A stretch of DNA of 54,687 bases from Geminicoccus sp. (GCA_002708995.1 PAPT01000012.1:1-54687); one strand, 5' to 3'; positions 1 through 9,003 are shown, counted from the stretch's first letter. The notes: generated by a model from the sequence alone, not told the origin. Made by a program: numbers and translations.

Positions 1-70
1 CTGCGGTGCCCATTGTTTCCAGACGGGAACAATATTTCTCAGCACCGAACCGATAATAAGAGGCTCAAAG

Positions 71-523
71 ATGATCCAAAGCCGCCTGAGGTGGATTGGT
101 GCCCGCGCTGGTACCCTTGCGGCTTTAGTGCCGGTTGTGATCCTGAGCGGATGTGCGGCTGTGACCTCGGCCAAGGGTCAGGATAACGACAGCTTTCTGA
201 TGAACTTCTTCACCAGTCTCGGTCTGTTCCGCGACGACACCGAGTTGGTGCGTGATCTCGACCCCAACGTGACTCCGCAGATGGCGCAGGACTACCTTGG
301 TCAGTACCAGCTCGATGTGCGGCACAAGGTGTTTGCGATTTCGCCCTCGGGCGCCTTTGGCGTTGCCGAAGGGTTCTCGAGCGTCGACGATGCCAAGATC
401 AAGGCCGTTGCCGAATGTGAAAAGGATCTGCAGCCCGGCGATCTGGGCTGTGTGGTCTATGACGTTGATGGGGTGGTCGTATTCCGGCCGCCGCAGCGCG
501 TCCCGATAATACAGGCGGATTGA
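71..523 (+). CDS. Small lipoprotein of unknown function
   Basis: This 150-residue protein has a lipoprotein signal: charged N-terminus, hydrophobic stretch about residues 13-25, and a lipobox LSGC that puts the lipid-modified Cys at residue 28. The mature part is soluble. Its last 60 residues carry two Cys (ECEKDL and LGCVVY) around an Ala-Val-rich strand/helix pattern that resembles small DUF4189-like periplasmic repeats, but this match is weak. An AAGAGG ribosome site lies just upstream of the ATG. A 7-bp hairpin (512-518 with 525-531) overlaps the stop codon but has no T-tract. Lipidation and envelope location are well supported; the function is unknown. Confidence 0.75.
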   Translation: MIQSRLRWIGARAGTLAALVPVVILSGCAAVTSAKGQDNDSFLMNFFTSLGLFRDDTELVRDLDPNVTPQMAQDYLGQYQLDVRHKVFAISPSGAFGVAEGFSSVDDAKIKAVAECEKDLQPGDLGCVVYDVDGVVVFRPPQRVPIIQAD

Positions 524-1071
524 CCCGCCTGCCCGATGGTTCCAGCCGTCGGGAAAGAGCAATCGGCCCGAAATGGGGCAGGGCGCTCGGTCAACTCATG
601 CTGCTACACGGACAGCGCGTTTCGGTTCACCCGGGGCGCGCTGTCGTCGTTCCGGAGCCATGGCGGGAAGCGCATGCGCAGCGCGAGTCCGGTTGCGGCA
701 GGCGTGGATGCGATTGGAAAAAGTAGAGGCGGAGAGCGTTTCGGTTCCGATTAAGCGATCCACCCTCCGCCCAAAGTAACAGGCTGCCGGGCTTACGAGC
801 GAACGTCATAACCCTTTAACTAAAAAATTATTTAACTCAAATACTATAACAAAAAAGCACAAGTTATAAATTTGCAATACCATGCCCTGATCTAAAATCA
901 CATTGTCTTTGTAAAAAACCACGTAAGGCCCTCTTAAAAATCAGTTTACGCTCAGATTCGCCCGTGGTATCGATTCAGATAATAAATCGCATAAGTTGCG
1001 AAAAAGCCTGTTTCATCGGCGTGTTAGCGCCGCACCAATTTGAGAATGTTATTCAGAGGTTGTCGTCCCGC
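524..1071. other. Intergenic region with AT-rich island
   Basis: I see no convincing gene here. The first half has normal GC content. From about 800 to 960 the sequence becomes strongly AT-rich, with runs of A and T and a TATAAC-like hexamer near 845, unlike the surrounding GC-rich DNA. This is probably the promoter region of the outer membrane protein gene that follows. Codons read in frame from 964 to 1071 are open but look untranslated, because the signal peptide begins at 1072. Confidence 0.5.
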
Positions 1072-2292
1072 ATGACTCCCGGAGCCTGCTTTCACCACCG
1101 GACAAAAGCCGCCGTGTCCCTCGCAGCGCTTGCGCTGGCCCCGTCCGTTGCGTGGTCGCAGAGCGTTCGCGGATCCCTCGCCGGAACGGGTGATCAGCTG
1201 ACACAGCAGACCGGAGCCTATTCTGTTCAGCCCGTCTATCTCGAAGCCGAAGCCAGCCGCGTGGGGCAGGACGATCTTGTCCAGCCGCTCTACGCTTCGC
1301 CCCAGCTGGGTGCAGGCAATTTCCCCGATGATGCCTTCTTCGCGCCGGCGTCGTTCTTCGACGACACGCAGGGGGCCAGCGGTCTCGACGATGGCCACAC
1401 GACGGCGCTGGCTGAAGACCCCAACAACGGCCTAATCAGCGTTGAACCGGTGAGCCTTGCCACCCCAGCCGACGCGGTGACCACCGCGCAGGCACAGGTG
1501 CAGGTCCGCCCGCAGAGCGGCGCCATGGTCGTCAATGAGGACGGCACTGAGTTTGGCCCGCGTCCGAATGCGCTGGTATTTGACAGTGAGTCCCGACCCT
1601 TCGAATTGGTCGGCGACATGGGGTCATTTGGCAGTTACGAGCCGTCGTGGGACGGCAGCGGCGAGCAGATCTTACTCGCCTATCCCTACGTGGATATTCG
1701 CCTCGGTGATCGCATCTACCTGTCCAATGACCGGGGGCTGGGCGTGAACCTGTTCGGAACCCGCAATGCGGAGGTGTCAGCGGCGGTCGACTATCGGCTG
1801 CCGCGCCGGAAGGAAGACGCGCTGCGCTCAGTCGAGGAAGTGACCGGCGCTTTGACCCTCGGTGGTCGCCTCAATGTCTATATCCGCGAGCTGGGCCTGT
1901 TCATGAACACGGATCTTGGTGTCTATGGCGATATGCGGGGCTGGGACGTGGAGGTCGGCATGTCTTCGGTGCAGCCGCTGACCGATCGCATGGCCATCAA
2001 AATAACCGGCGCTGTGTCCTGGGCAGACAAGCGCCTGCTCGACAACAAATTTCAGGTCTCGGCAGAGGATGCCGCAGAACTTGGGGTATCCGAATACAAA
2101 GCCGAGCAGTTCGGCCTGAAAGATATGCGGGTCAAAGGGGAGCTGAAACTGTTCCTGACTGACCACTTCGGCCTTTACGGCGCGTCTGAAGTCAAAGTGC
2201 TCCTCGAACAGGCGGCGGCTAGCCCCTTGGTCGATGAGTTGGGCGAGGATGTACAATTCTCTACTAATCTTGGTCTGATATATCGCTTTTAG
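1072..2292 (+). CDS. MipA/OmpV family outer membrane protein
   Basis: A predicted outer membrane beta-barrel of the MipA/OmpV (MltA-interacting protein) family, 406 residues from this ATG. The open frame extends to a GTG at 964, but the ATG at 1072 starts a normal Sec signal peptide ending near AWSQ, with AGAGG upstream. Residues up to about 170 after the signal are acidic, low-complexity and not typical of the family. The barrel part follows, with the family pattern near the C-terminus (KFQVSAEDA, SEYKAE, KDM-V, LTDHFGLYG, SPLVDE) and a final YRF, as expected for BAM-recognised barrels. OmpV-like proteins are linked to murein synthesis complexes or act as porins; the exact role here is open. 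A strong terminator follows. Confidence 0.82.
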   Translation: MTPGACFHHRTKAAVSLAALALAPSVAWSQSVRGSLAGTGDQLTQQTGAYSVQPVYLEAEASRVGQDDLVQPLYASPQLGAGNFPDDAFFAPASFFDDTQGASGLDDGHTTALAEDPNNGLISVEPVSLATPADAVTTAQAQVQVRPQSGAMVVNEDGTEFGPRPNALVFDSESRPFELVGDMGSFGSYEPSWDGSGEQILLAYPYVDIRLGDRIYLSNDRGLGVNLFGTRNAEVSAAVDYRLPRRKEDALRSVEEVTGALTLGGRLNVYIRELGLFMNTDLGVYGDMRGWDVEVGMSSVQPLTDRMAIKITGAVSWADKRLLDNKFQVSAEDAAELGVSEYKAEQFGLKDMRVKGELKLFLTDHFGLYGASEVKVLLEQAAASPLVDELGEDVQFSTNLGLIYRF

Positions 2293-2341
2293 TCCGCATG
2301 ACTAAATAGCTCGTTCCTCAATTCCAAACCTGGACCAAGTA

Positions 2342-2369
2342 CCCCGCCTTCATGCGGGGTTCTTTTTTT
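2342..2369 (+). terminator. Intrinsic terminator after the MipA/OmpV gene
   Basis: A CCCCGC stem (2342-2347) pairs with GCGGGG (2354-2359) around a six-base loop, followed by TTC and a run of seven T. It lies 50 bases after the stop codon and is a textbook rho-independent terminator. Confidence 0.9.
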
Positions 2370-2537
2370 GTGCAACGTGCCCGGGTTTCCCGATGTCACG
2401 CGCTCTGGTCCTTATCAGGTCTGGACAAGCTGCGATACTTGTACGGCCCCGCCCCCCCTCTCGGGGTCAGTACAGCAAGTCTTGGCAAGGGCAATGCCAA
2501 ACCCGATTGAGACTCGGATAATGTGGAAAGGTTTTTT

Positions 2538-2780
2538 TCAGCCCCCGGCGGGCGCGGCCTGCTGGATCATCGGCAGGATCTGCCAGATGCCGTAGCCAAG
2601 GGCGCCGAGGAAGCCGAGCAGGATGGTGATCCGGGTGATACCGGCGAGCCGTCGGATGGCCTGCTCGACCAGAAACCAGCTGACAGCCCCGATTACAAAG
2701 GCAATCCGACCGTCCATCGAGCTGACGTTATCGGACACACCGACCATAAAATCGATGCCCCACTGAACAAACTGTTCCAA
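2538..2780 (-). CDS. Small two-helix membrane protein
   Basis: A hypothetical 80-residue protein with two predicted membrane segments, roughly residues 24-42 (AFVIGAVSWFLVEQA) and 50-70 (ITILLGFLGALGYGIWQIL), joined by a short basic loop. It lies about 110 bases downstream of the alpha/beta hydrolase gene on the same strand and may share its transcript. I do not recognise a family. Reading as a real gene rests on the clean two-helix pattern and the lack of any competing frame. Confidence 0.55.
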   Translation of the reverse strand: MEQFVQWGIDFMVGVSDNVSSMDGRIAFVIGAVSWFLVEQAIRRLAGITRITILLGFLGALGYGIWQILPMIQQAAPAGG

Positions 2781-2892
2781 CCTGAAACTCCTCGCGGCCT
2801 TGCTCCGGGGCCGAAACTGCGCCCGCCATCGCCGGCAGGCAGAGCCTTGCTATCCCACCAAACTGTGGCGATGAAAAGAAGAGAGCATGGCC

Positions 2893-3717
2893 TCAGGCAC
2901 CGATTTCCCCGAGGAACCACTGAAAATCAGCCAGTGACGGGGCCGGGATTTCTTCCATCGGCATATGACCAACGCCGGGGTAGGTGCGCACGCGCAGATC
3001 CTGCACCGCGGCCCGCGAGCCCTGGCGCATGATCATGTCGTAGATGCGGTTCAATGAGGTCGGATCCATCCGCCCGGGGTCGCCGAACATGGCGGCATGC
3101 CCGGCGAGCACGGCAGCCTTAGGCGTCACGTGCTGGTAGGCCTTGCCCACAGCTGGGATTTTGAAGGCAAAGAGGGCCAGCGGCAGCCGTTCCGTGCCGT
3201 CAGCCGGGTCAAGCAGGCACAGGGCCTGCACGCGCTCGGGCGCTTCCACGGCCAGCCGCCAAGAGAGAAAGCCGCCCAGCGAGTTGCCCACCGCGATGAA
3301 ACGCTCCAGCCTGATAGCCTCAACAAAACCGAGCATGAGCTGCATGTAGGTGGCTTCATCCAGCAGGCCCTTGCGGTGGGGGCCGGTGATTGCGAAGGGT
3401 GGAATATCCAGCGCGACCACCCGGCGATCGCGGCTCACCGTCGGCATCCAGACGTCCCAGCAGTGGAGCGACGACATCAGACCGTGGATCAGCAGCAGCG
3501 GCGGCTTGTCGGCTCCTGAGGCTAAGGGACCGAGATCGCGATAGTGAATGTCGAGGCCGTTGACCCGGACAAAGCGCGAGTGCTTATCGCAATAGCGCTG
3601 TTTCAGCGTCTCGACCGGGATATCCTTGAGACCCGGGTCGAACCAGTCGCGCAGGTCGGCCGCGCGGGCCTGTGCCTCCTGCGCGAGCGACTTCAGCTTG
3701 TCCGAATGATTGGTCAT
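2893..3717 (-). CDS. Alpha/beta hydrolase missing the acid-residue block
   Basis: A 274-residue alpha/beta hydrolase-fold protein. The oxyanion-hole motif LLLIHG is at residues 74-79, the nucleophile elbow GNSLGG gives Ser146, and the C-terminal PGVGHMP gives the catalytic His251. The usual strand carrying the third triad residue (a PTLxxWGxxD-type block followed by a helix) is absent: residue R235-AAVQD is followed directly by LRVRTYPGVGH. An in-frame loss of roughly 40 residues around position 240 explains this. The first 60 residues are a helical extension with no signal peptide. Activity is therefore doubtful. The gene is divergent from the YcgN-type gene, 173 bases away. Confidence 0.8.
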   Translation of the reverse strand: MTNHSDKLKSLAQEAQARAADLRDWFDPGLKDIPVETLKQRYCDKHSRFVRVNGLDIHYRDLGPLASGADKPPLLLIHGLMSSLHCWDVWMPTVSRDRRVVALDIPPFAITGPHRKGLLDEATYMQLMLGFVEAIRLERFIAVGNSLGGFLSWRLAVEAPERVQALCLLDPADGTERLPLALFAFKIPAVGKAYQHVTPKAAVLAGHAAMFGDPGRMDPTSLNRIYDMIMRQGSRAAVQDLRVRTYPGVGHMPMEEIPAPSLADFQWFLGEIGA

Positions 3718-3890
3718 GGTGCAGGTCTCGCGCAGTGGGCCGAGGGTGATCGTTCAGTCAACGTTAAGTGCTCACGGCCGGCGCTGACTTCAAGCAGGTT
3801 TTTGGGCCTCGTCCGCCTGTCGGCGCGCGCTTGACCTTGGCGGCGGCTTCGACGAAGAGGGGGTGTCAACACGTCAACCGAAAGGCGAGC

Positions 3891-4385
3891 ATGAGTGAAA
3901 AGCCCCTGTGGCGCCCGGACAGTGGGGCGCTCCGCCCCGATTTCTGGTTCGACCGCCGACTGGATGATTTTAGCACCGAGGAATGGGAAGCCCTCTGCGA
4001 CGGCTGTGGTCAGTGCTGCCTGGTTAAGCTGATCGATGAGGACGACGAACGCCTCTACATCACTGACGTTGCCTGCCGCGGCTATGATTGTGCCAATGGC
4101 GGCTGTGCCGTCTACGAACGGCGCAAATCCGTCGTGCCTGAGTGCATCGTCCTCACCCCCGAAACCGTGCGTGAGAGCCCGCATCTGTTCCCCCCGACCT
4201 GCGCCTATATCCGCATCGGGCAGGGGCAGAATCTTCCCGAGTGGCACCCGCTGCGACACGCGGGTGACCGGGGCCCGATGCAGGCGGCGGGGGTAACGAT
4301 CGCGGGGAAGGTTGCTTCAGAAACCGATGTGGCAGACAGCGAGCTCGAAGACCGGATCCGGCCCTGGTTCAGTGATCTGCCCTGA
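3891..4385 (+). CDS. YcgN family cysteine-cluster protein (UPF0260)
   Basis: A 164-residue cytosolic protein of the YcgN/UPF0260 family. Its Cys pattern (CDGCGQCC, then CRGYDC, GGCAVYE, PECIVL, PPTCAYI) looks like a metal or iron-sulfur ligand set. The later WHPL and SE-D motifs also fit. The biochemical role of the family is unknown. I chose the ATG at 3891 because of the AAAGGCGAG ribosome site and because the family starts just before the W-x-x-D segment; an earlier in-frame start at 3768 would add unrelated sequence. Confidence 0.88.
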   Translation: MSEKPLWRPDSGALRPDFWFDRRLDDFSTEEWEALCDGCGQCCLVKLIDEDDERLYITDVACRGYDCANGGCAVYERRKSVVPECIVLTPETVRESPHLFPPTCAYIRIGQGQNLPEWHPLRHAGDRGPMQAAGVTIAGKVASETDVADSELEDRIRPWFSDLP

Positions 4386-4409
4386 TCCACAGCAGGGGTC
4401 AGTTCGCCC

Positions 4410-5036
4410 CTAGAGAGACTTCAGCCGAGCGATCAGCGTCGCGCGGGCCTCGCTCATGATACTTCCTGCCAGCTCATCCGAAATCCGCGCCATGGGATTG
4501 AAAATCCGGGCGAAGATGAACCAGTACGACAGCAGGCCGATGTAGTTTTCCGCGGCCGTTGAAAAGCTGGAGTTGGGGAGCTGCCCGGCGGCGACCTTTT
4601 CCTGCAGGAAGGCGATCAGCTTGGCGCGGAAGGGATTCCGCCCGAGCGTGTAGATCTTGTCCTTGAGCTCGGGGAAGCGGCTGACCTCGCTGATGATGAT
4701 GCGGAAGATGTTGAGCGTGTCTTCATCACGCAGCAGTTCCACAAAGCTCGCGGAGATCAGCTTGAGGCCTTCTTCCAGCGGTAGGTTCGGGTCAACGTTG
4801 TTGGCCGGAAAGGCGTTGTCGAAGCTGCGGATGCGGTCAGCGACGACGGCTTCGAACAGCGTCTCCTTATTGGCGTAGTGCTTGTAAAGGGTCGCCGTCG
4901 ACACGTCGGCCGCCTTGGCAATGCCGGCCATGGCTGCGCCCTGATACCCACGATCGAGAAACACGCGTTGGGCTGCGGCGACGATGGCGTCGCGCTTCCC
5001 CTCGCGGATCGACTGGCGATAGGTTTCGAGACTCAC
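4410..5036 (-). CDS. TetR family transcriptional regulator
   Basis: A 208-residue TetR-type repressor. The helix-turn-helix lies at about residues 15-60, with the typical features AAQRVFLDRGYQG, the ADVSTATLYKHYANKE recognition helix and the following LFEAVV. The C-terminal ligand domain resembles the AefR-like group (FRIIISEVSRFPEL). The start is GTG, with AAAGGG upstream. Its target is not evident: it lies downstream of the DUF882 gene's divergent neighbourhood and convergent with the YcgN-type gene. No clear palindromic operator was seen next to it. Confidence 0.88.
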   Translation of the reverse strand: MSLETYRQSIREGKRDAIVAAAQRVFLDRGYQGAAMAGIAKAADVSTATLYKHYANKETLFEAVVADRIRSFDNAFPANNVDPNLPLEEGLKLISASFVELLRDEDTLNIFRIIISEVSRFPELKDKIYTLGRNPFRAKLIAFLQEKVAAGQLPNSSFSTAAENYIGLLSYWFIFARIFNPMARISDELAGSIMSEARATLIARLKSL

Positions 5037-5126
5037 CCCGGGCCCTTTCTGATTGATGTTGCGCGCAGGGTTTAGCGGCTATTCCGGGCAAAGTAAAACC
5101 GGGGCGGCAACTGGTGCCGGGCTGGC

Positions 5127-6336
5127 TCAGGCCCGGTACTGCGATGCGAAGGGCTTGTATTGGGCCGGCCAGCTGCGGCTGGGGCCGGTATCAATGTGCA
5201 CGAACTTGGAGCTGGGGTAGTAGCCGACCCCACCTGCTCCTGACTTCAGCACCGCGACATAGACATCGCGGATTTCGGCGCCGTCAACGAAGAAATCCAG
5301 AGCTCGGCCGTGAACGTGGTGGCTGTTCTTTGCAACGCCCAAAGACCGCTCGCGCAGTAGGCGGTTCGTCTCCGGTGAGTGATAGCCGGAGACCAGATGC
5401 AGCACGTCCCAGTCGCTGCCCGTGGCCCGCATCGCGACCTCGTAAGCCGCATCAAACAAGGCACGGTCGATATCCCGCATCTGCCCGTTGCGGTGGTCGC
5501 GGAGCAGGTGGCTGAGGTCCGCCAGCGCCCCGGCATCGTAGCGCCCGCCCGAGACAAAGCGCGCGCGCAGGAATTCACTAGTGTGGGTCGAGACGATGCT
5601 CAGCGTCTTTTCCTGCGCCTTGGCGCGGTCCAGATGCAGCGGTGTATTAACTGGCGAAAGACCGGCGAGCTGGGTGCCGCCATCGGGATTGGTCAGCCCG
5701 ATTCCACCGGGCAGTTCTGGGGTCTGGGGCGGCAGGTCGTCTAGCGCCAAGTGACCGGGAATCCCCGCTGCGCCGCGCCGGGCGGGCATTTGTGGGATCA
5801 CCGGCGGGGCAGGTGGCGTGGTGGGCAGCGATCAACGCGAGGACGGCGGCATGACTGTCGACGCCGCCGGTCGCCGCCGCCGCTTCTGCGGCCGGCGCGG
5901 TCAACGTCGGGATCACCGGTGGGATGGGGCTGGTGGAGGCAGTGGCGAATTCAGTGGGGGGCTGTGCGGGGTTGAGCAGGTAAAGGAGCATGCTGTCGAG
6001 GTCTTCGCCCGAGGCCTTGTCGACAAAGGCGAGGCTTGGATCCTGCTCCTGCAGGTCAAGGTCGCGGTCTTCGTACTCGACCAGTTCGACCGGCAGTCGG
6101 TCGAGGAGGCCCGTGTGCTGGAGCATCAGCTTGTTCATGGGCAGCTTATTGAAGCCCAGATCGGCGCCCGCGAGCCGGTCGGCAATCCCGATCCGTGTGC
6201 CTCGGTAAAGGCCGTAGGCCGTACCCGCCACCCCCAGCGCGATGAAGCTCTGCAAGGATGCGCGACGGCCCGGTCGCCGGTTCGCCTGCTTTAAAGCAGA
6301 CCGGCTGCGCCCGATGGCCTCAGCAATCGTATCCAA
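5127..6336 (-). pseudogene. DUF882 / M15-type peptidase gene, frameshifted
   Basis: Two overlapping frames together make one DUF882 (YcbK-like, peptidase M15 superfamily) protein. The N-terminal frame (5647-6336, TTG start) has an RRASLQSF segment before a hydrophobic helix, possibly a Tat-type signal, then a Pro/Ala-rich linker. The C-terminal frame (5127-about 5831) holds the catalytic domain: LVSGYHSPETN, SHHVHGRALDF (zinc-site H-x-x-G-x-A-x-D) and KFVHIDTG. One extra base around 5800-5831 separates them; shifting frame there gives a smooth Pro-rich linker (ATAPPVIPQMPA). These enzymes cut peptidoglycan peptides. A sequencing error cannot be excluded. Confidence 0.75.
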
Positions 6337-6552
6337 AACGGCGTGTATGCCCGTCGCGAATCCCTTGTTTGCGCCTGATTACCCGCTCTGCAAATAATTC
6401 TTCAGAAGAATGCGCGAAAAATAACCCTGTATAGCCCGCCCTGTTTACGTGCAAATTCCTTCCGAATCAACGTAAAAAGCGCGAGTTCACAGGTGTTTGT
6501 ACCCGGGTATTGCGGTCGAAATGCAGCTGGAGGCCCTGAGTCTCTTGCTGAT
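6337..6552. other. Intergenic region
   Basis: This stretch lies upstream of the DUF882 gene and downstream of the L,D-transpeptidase fragment. It is moderately AT-rich around 6390-6480. I see no reading frame, terminator or repeat that I can support; it probably contains the DUF882 promoter. Confidence 0.4.
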
Positions 6553-6930
6553 TCACATCAGGCGGCTGATCAGGTCCTCATCCAGTTGATAGGGATCGCT
6601 AACCACCTGCAGCCGGCCATCGGCGTCGACAAAGGCGGTCATGTAGGACAGGAACACCTGCACCGGTGCTAACGGCTTGGCGATCTGGATCGAGCCTGCG
6701 AGCGTGGCCCAGCTAATCCTCTGATCATCCCAGTTCGTGCCCTCCAGCAGATAGGCCGCCAGCGCATCGGGTTCGGCCACCCAAACGCAGCCCGAGGAAT
6801 GCGCCCGCTGGCTGAGGTCGAACAGACTTGTGTTGGGGGTGTCGTAGAGGAAAATGGCCATATCGCTGGTCAGCGAAAACCTGACCCCACCCAGTGGGCC
6901 ATAGCTGCTGGGGGGTTTGCGAAGGGTCAC
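6553..6930 (-). pseudogene. Truncated L,D-transpeptidase (YcbB/LdtD-type) remnant
   Basis: These 125 codons match only the C-terminal catalytic part of YcbB-type L,D-transpeptidases: LRKPPSSYGPLGGVRF, FLYDTPNTSLF, the Cys motif HSSGCVWV, then a PVQVFLSYMTAFVD tail. The peptidoglycan-binding domain and the start of the YkuD domain are missing. The frame begins at GTG 6930, four codons after the stop of the upstream PNPOx gene in the same frame. The residue 19 before the Cys, where the family has its catalytic His (L-H-D-T-P), is Tyr; one C-to-T change from CAC would give this TAC. Most likely a non-functional remnant. Confidence 0.7.
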
Positions 6931-6942
6931 CCGCTGGCGAGA

Positions 6943-7548
6943 TTAGGGCGCGATCCACGCCGCCCGACGCTGCCCCGCAAGGCCGTAGTCGTAGATCATC
7001 CGGCGATGATTGCCATCGAGGCTAAGCGCTTCGAGGCGATCGGCCTGCAGGTGAAGAACCCTGAAATTGGCATGCGCCCGGCTGAGGTCTTCTGCGGTCA
7101 GATCATCGACAGCAACGGTGGTGTTTTCTGGCTCCAGCAGGGCGGTGCCGGGATCGATGCGGTTGGCGTAGATGGCCTTGGTCGAAAGGGTCAGCTTGGA
7201 CCAGGCCGCCTCGGTGTCGGCCCCCCGTGGATCGAGGATTTCGACCCGGCCCAGCACCGTCACCTGCAGCATCTTCTTGGGCTCGTAGAACGACAGACTG
7301 GCGTGCTTGGCGCGCGGCAGCACAGCCGCCTTGCGCGATCGGGCGTCGGTGTGCACCTCGAAGCGCTTGGCCGAGCGGTCGATATCGCGCAGCACGATGG
7401 TGCGCGGCACCGGCGTGAAGCCGTCGAGGTAGCATAGCGTTGCCCAGTGAAAGGCATGGCGCGGCTTGGCCGCCCCGTCGCGCAGCTCGTTCCAGATCAC
7501 GTCGTGGGCGAGCTTGAGGTCGTCGAAGGGCTGGGGTGACGGGGCCAT
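6943..7548 (-). CDS. Pyridoxamine 5'-phosphate oxidase-fold protein
   Basis: A 201-residue FMN-binding split-barrel protein of the pyridoxamine-phosphate-oxidase superfamily. The pattern WATLCYLDGFTPVPRTIVLRDID, then VHTDARSRKAAVLP and LSFYEPKKMLQVTVLGRVEI, is typical of the alphaproteobacterial PdxH-like group. It is probably not a true PdxH, because the C-terminal substrate-binding motif of PdxH is not evident. I chose the ATG at 7548 because GGGAGG lies 8 bases upstream and the longer frame to 7650 runs into sapC. It starts 3 bases after the sapC stop, so the two genes form an operon. Confidence 0.8.
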   Translation of the reverse strand: MAPSPQPFDDLKLAHDVIWNELRDGAAKPRHAFHWATLCYLDGFTPVPRTIVLRDIDRSAKRFEVHTDARSRKAAVLPRAKHASLSFYEPKKMLQVTVLGRVEILDPRGADTEAAWSKLTLSTKAIYANRIDPGTALLEPENTTVAVDDLTAEDLSRAHANFRVLHLQADRLEALSLDGNHRRMIYDYGLAGQRRAAWIAP

Positions 7549-7550
7549 GG

Positions 7551-8279
7551 TCAGCGGCCTCCCGGACCGATGCGCTGGGCAAGGTCGGCCCAGTTGTGGC
7601 GTGAGGCGAGGTGGGCATAGAGCGCCGGCAGCCAGCCGCGGGCGCGCCACTGCGCAAAAACATCGTTGCCGAGATCGTTCAACCGGGTCTCATCCACGAT
7701 CAGAAAGCCGCCCAGTTTAAGCGACTGGGATTCGCTTAATTCAACTTCGCTGTCTTCTTCAACGAGGATACCGGCGTCGTGGAAGGCCCGCACCATATCG
7801 AGGCTTTCGTCCCACTGCCGGTTGAAGTCGGCGCAGAACGTCAGGGTCTGGTTCAGGAAGGGGGTTGGCTGGCGGTGTTCGAACAGCCGGTCGCCTTGAT
7901 CCGAGGACAGGCGGCCGCTAGCTTCTTCCACCCCCAGCACCATCCGGCCGCTCGCCGGGTCGGCCATCAGCAGGAAGGGGAAGCGGCGGACATAGGCGGG
8001 CAGGTAGGCCCCGGACCGCCACTGTCCGGCCTCGTCGACGAACAGATTGCCTGAGTCACGAATACCCAGAATACAGACCGGTGAAAACGGGGATTGTGGC
8101 GTAAAAACAATGGGGTAGGTGCGGCTTGCAGAGGGAAATTCAGCCCCCGTCAGCGGCAGCGACGTCACGTCGTCGGTAAAGCCGAAGCTGAAGGCCGGCA
8201 GCAAACACAGGCTGTGGTGCCGGCTGGCCGAAACCGGGACCGGGCTGGAGTACAGCGGTGGCTGGCGCAGTGCGCTCAT
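7551..8279 (-). CDS. SapC family protein
   Basis: A 242-residue protein of the SapC family, named for a gene next to S-layer genes in Campylobacter. Family features are PIVFT, AYLPAYVRRFPFLL, FEHRQPTPFLNQ and FLIVDETRLNDL. There is no signal peptide, so it is likely cytosolic. In alphaproteobacteria SapC is often near TonB receptors or tryptophan halogenases, but neither is present here. The role is unknown. AAGG precedes the ATG. Confidence 0.85.
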   Translation of the reverse strand: MSALRQPPLYSSPVPVSASRHHSLCLLPAFSFGFTDDVTSLPLTGAEFPSASRTYPIVFTPQSPFSPVCILGIRDSGNLFVDEAGQWRSGAYLPAYVRRFPFLLMADPASGRMVLGVEEASGRLSSDQGDRLFEHRQPTPFLNQTLTFCADFNRQWDESLDMVRAFHDAGILVEEDSEVELSESQSLKLGGFLIVDETRLNDLGNDVFAQWRARGWLPALYAHLASRHNWADLAQRIGPGGR

Positions 8280-8573
8280 GGGGCTGGGCCTTGGCTCTGT
8301 GGATGCAAACGTGCGCTGCTTTCCTGCGGCCAGAGTGACCGCCGGTCAAGACCAAGCTTGCGGGGGGCTGCGCACTGTCTGTCGTTGGCGGTGCGTCAGT
8401 GATGACCCGACCGGCAGTCCCTGGCGGTCTTATTCCGGCCCGCTGGCCCTTGATTTGCAACCCTTCCTAAAGTCGTACACCAACACCCGCATAACTTTCT
8501 GAGTGGGACAAAGGAGCATCAAGCTTCAGGAGGTATCGACGCGATATTGATGGAATGAATTGAGGAACGGGCG
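8280..8573. other. Divergent intergenic region
   Basis: This region separates sapC (left, minus strand) from an unknown gene (right, plus strand) and must hold at least one promoter. Short frames in it are shadows without ribosome sites. No repeat or terminator stands out. Confidence 0.4.
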
Positions 8574-8939
8574 ATGGCTGAACAGCCAATCAAAGCCCCG
8601 GTGCCGGTGTGGCAATCGCCATCACCTTCGGCGCAGGATCGCGGTCGCGCAGGTGCAGCAACTGATCTGGTCGCAGCGGTGCCGGGGCTGGACGTATCAG
8701 CAATGAACCGGGAACTGCTGGACCACCTGCATGGTCCCGCGGGACGGATGCAAACGAGCTCGGCCGATGCCGAAGGCGCGCTGACCCCCGCCTCCGGTCG
8801 TCTGGCCGACGAACTCTCTATGCTCGGCAACCGCCTGAACGGTGATACCCGGCAGCTGATCCGGGACCGTGAGCGCGATGCCCAGCTGAACCGCGGCCTG
8901 CGCCACCTGTCCAACGCGATGCTGACGACCGGAAAGTAA
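8574..8939 (+). CDS. Hypothetical protein
   Basis: This 121-residue protein has no signal peptide. It has a disordered Pro/Ala-rich start and, from about residue 75, a charged amphipathic helix (LADELSMLGNRLNGDTRQLIRDRERDA). GAGGAACGGGCG directly upstream supports the ATG. It lies 64 bases before the membrane-anchored gene at 9004 on the same strand, so the two may be co-transcribed. I do not recognise a family. Confidence 0.6.
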   Translation: MAEQPIKAPVPVWQSPSPSAQDRGRAGAATDLVAAVPGLDVSAMNRELLDHLHGPAGRMQTSSADAEGALTPASGRLADELSMLGNRLNGDTRQLIRDRERDAQLNRGLRHLSNAMLTTGK

Positions 8940-9003
8940 GCGTGGATCAAGGCAACACACAACTCGAATGCTGGGTGCGCTGCCCCGGACGGAGCGGACA
9001 CTT

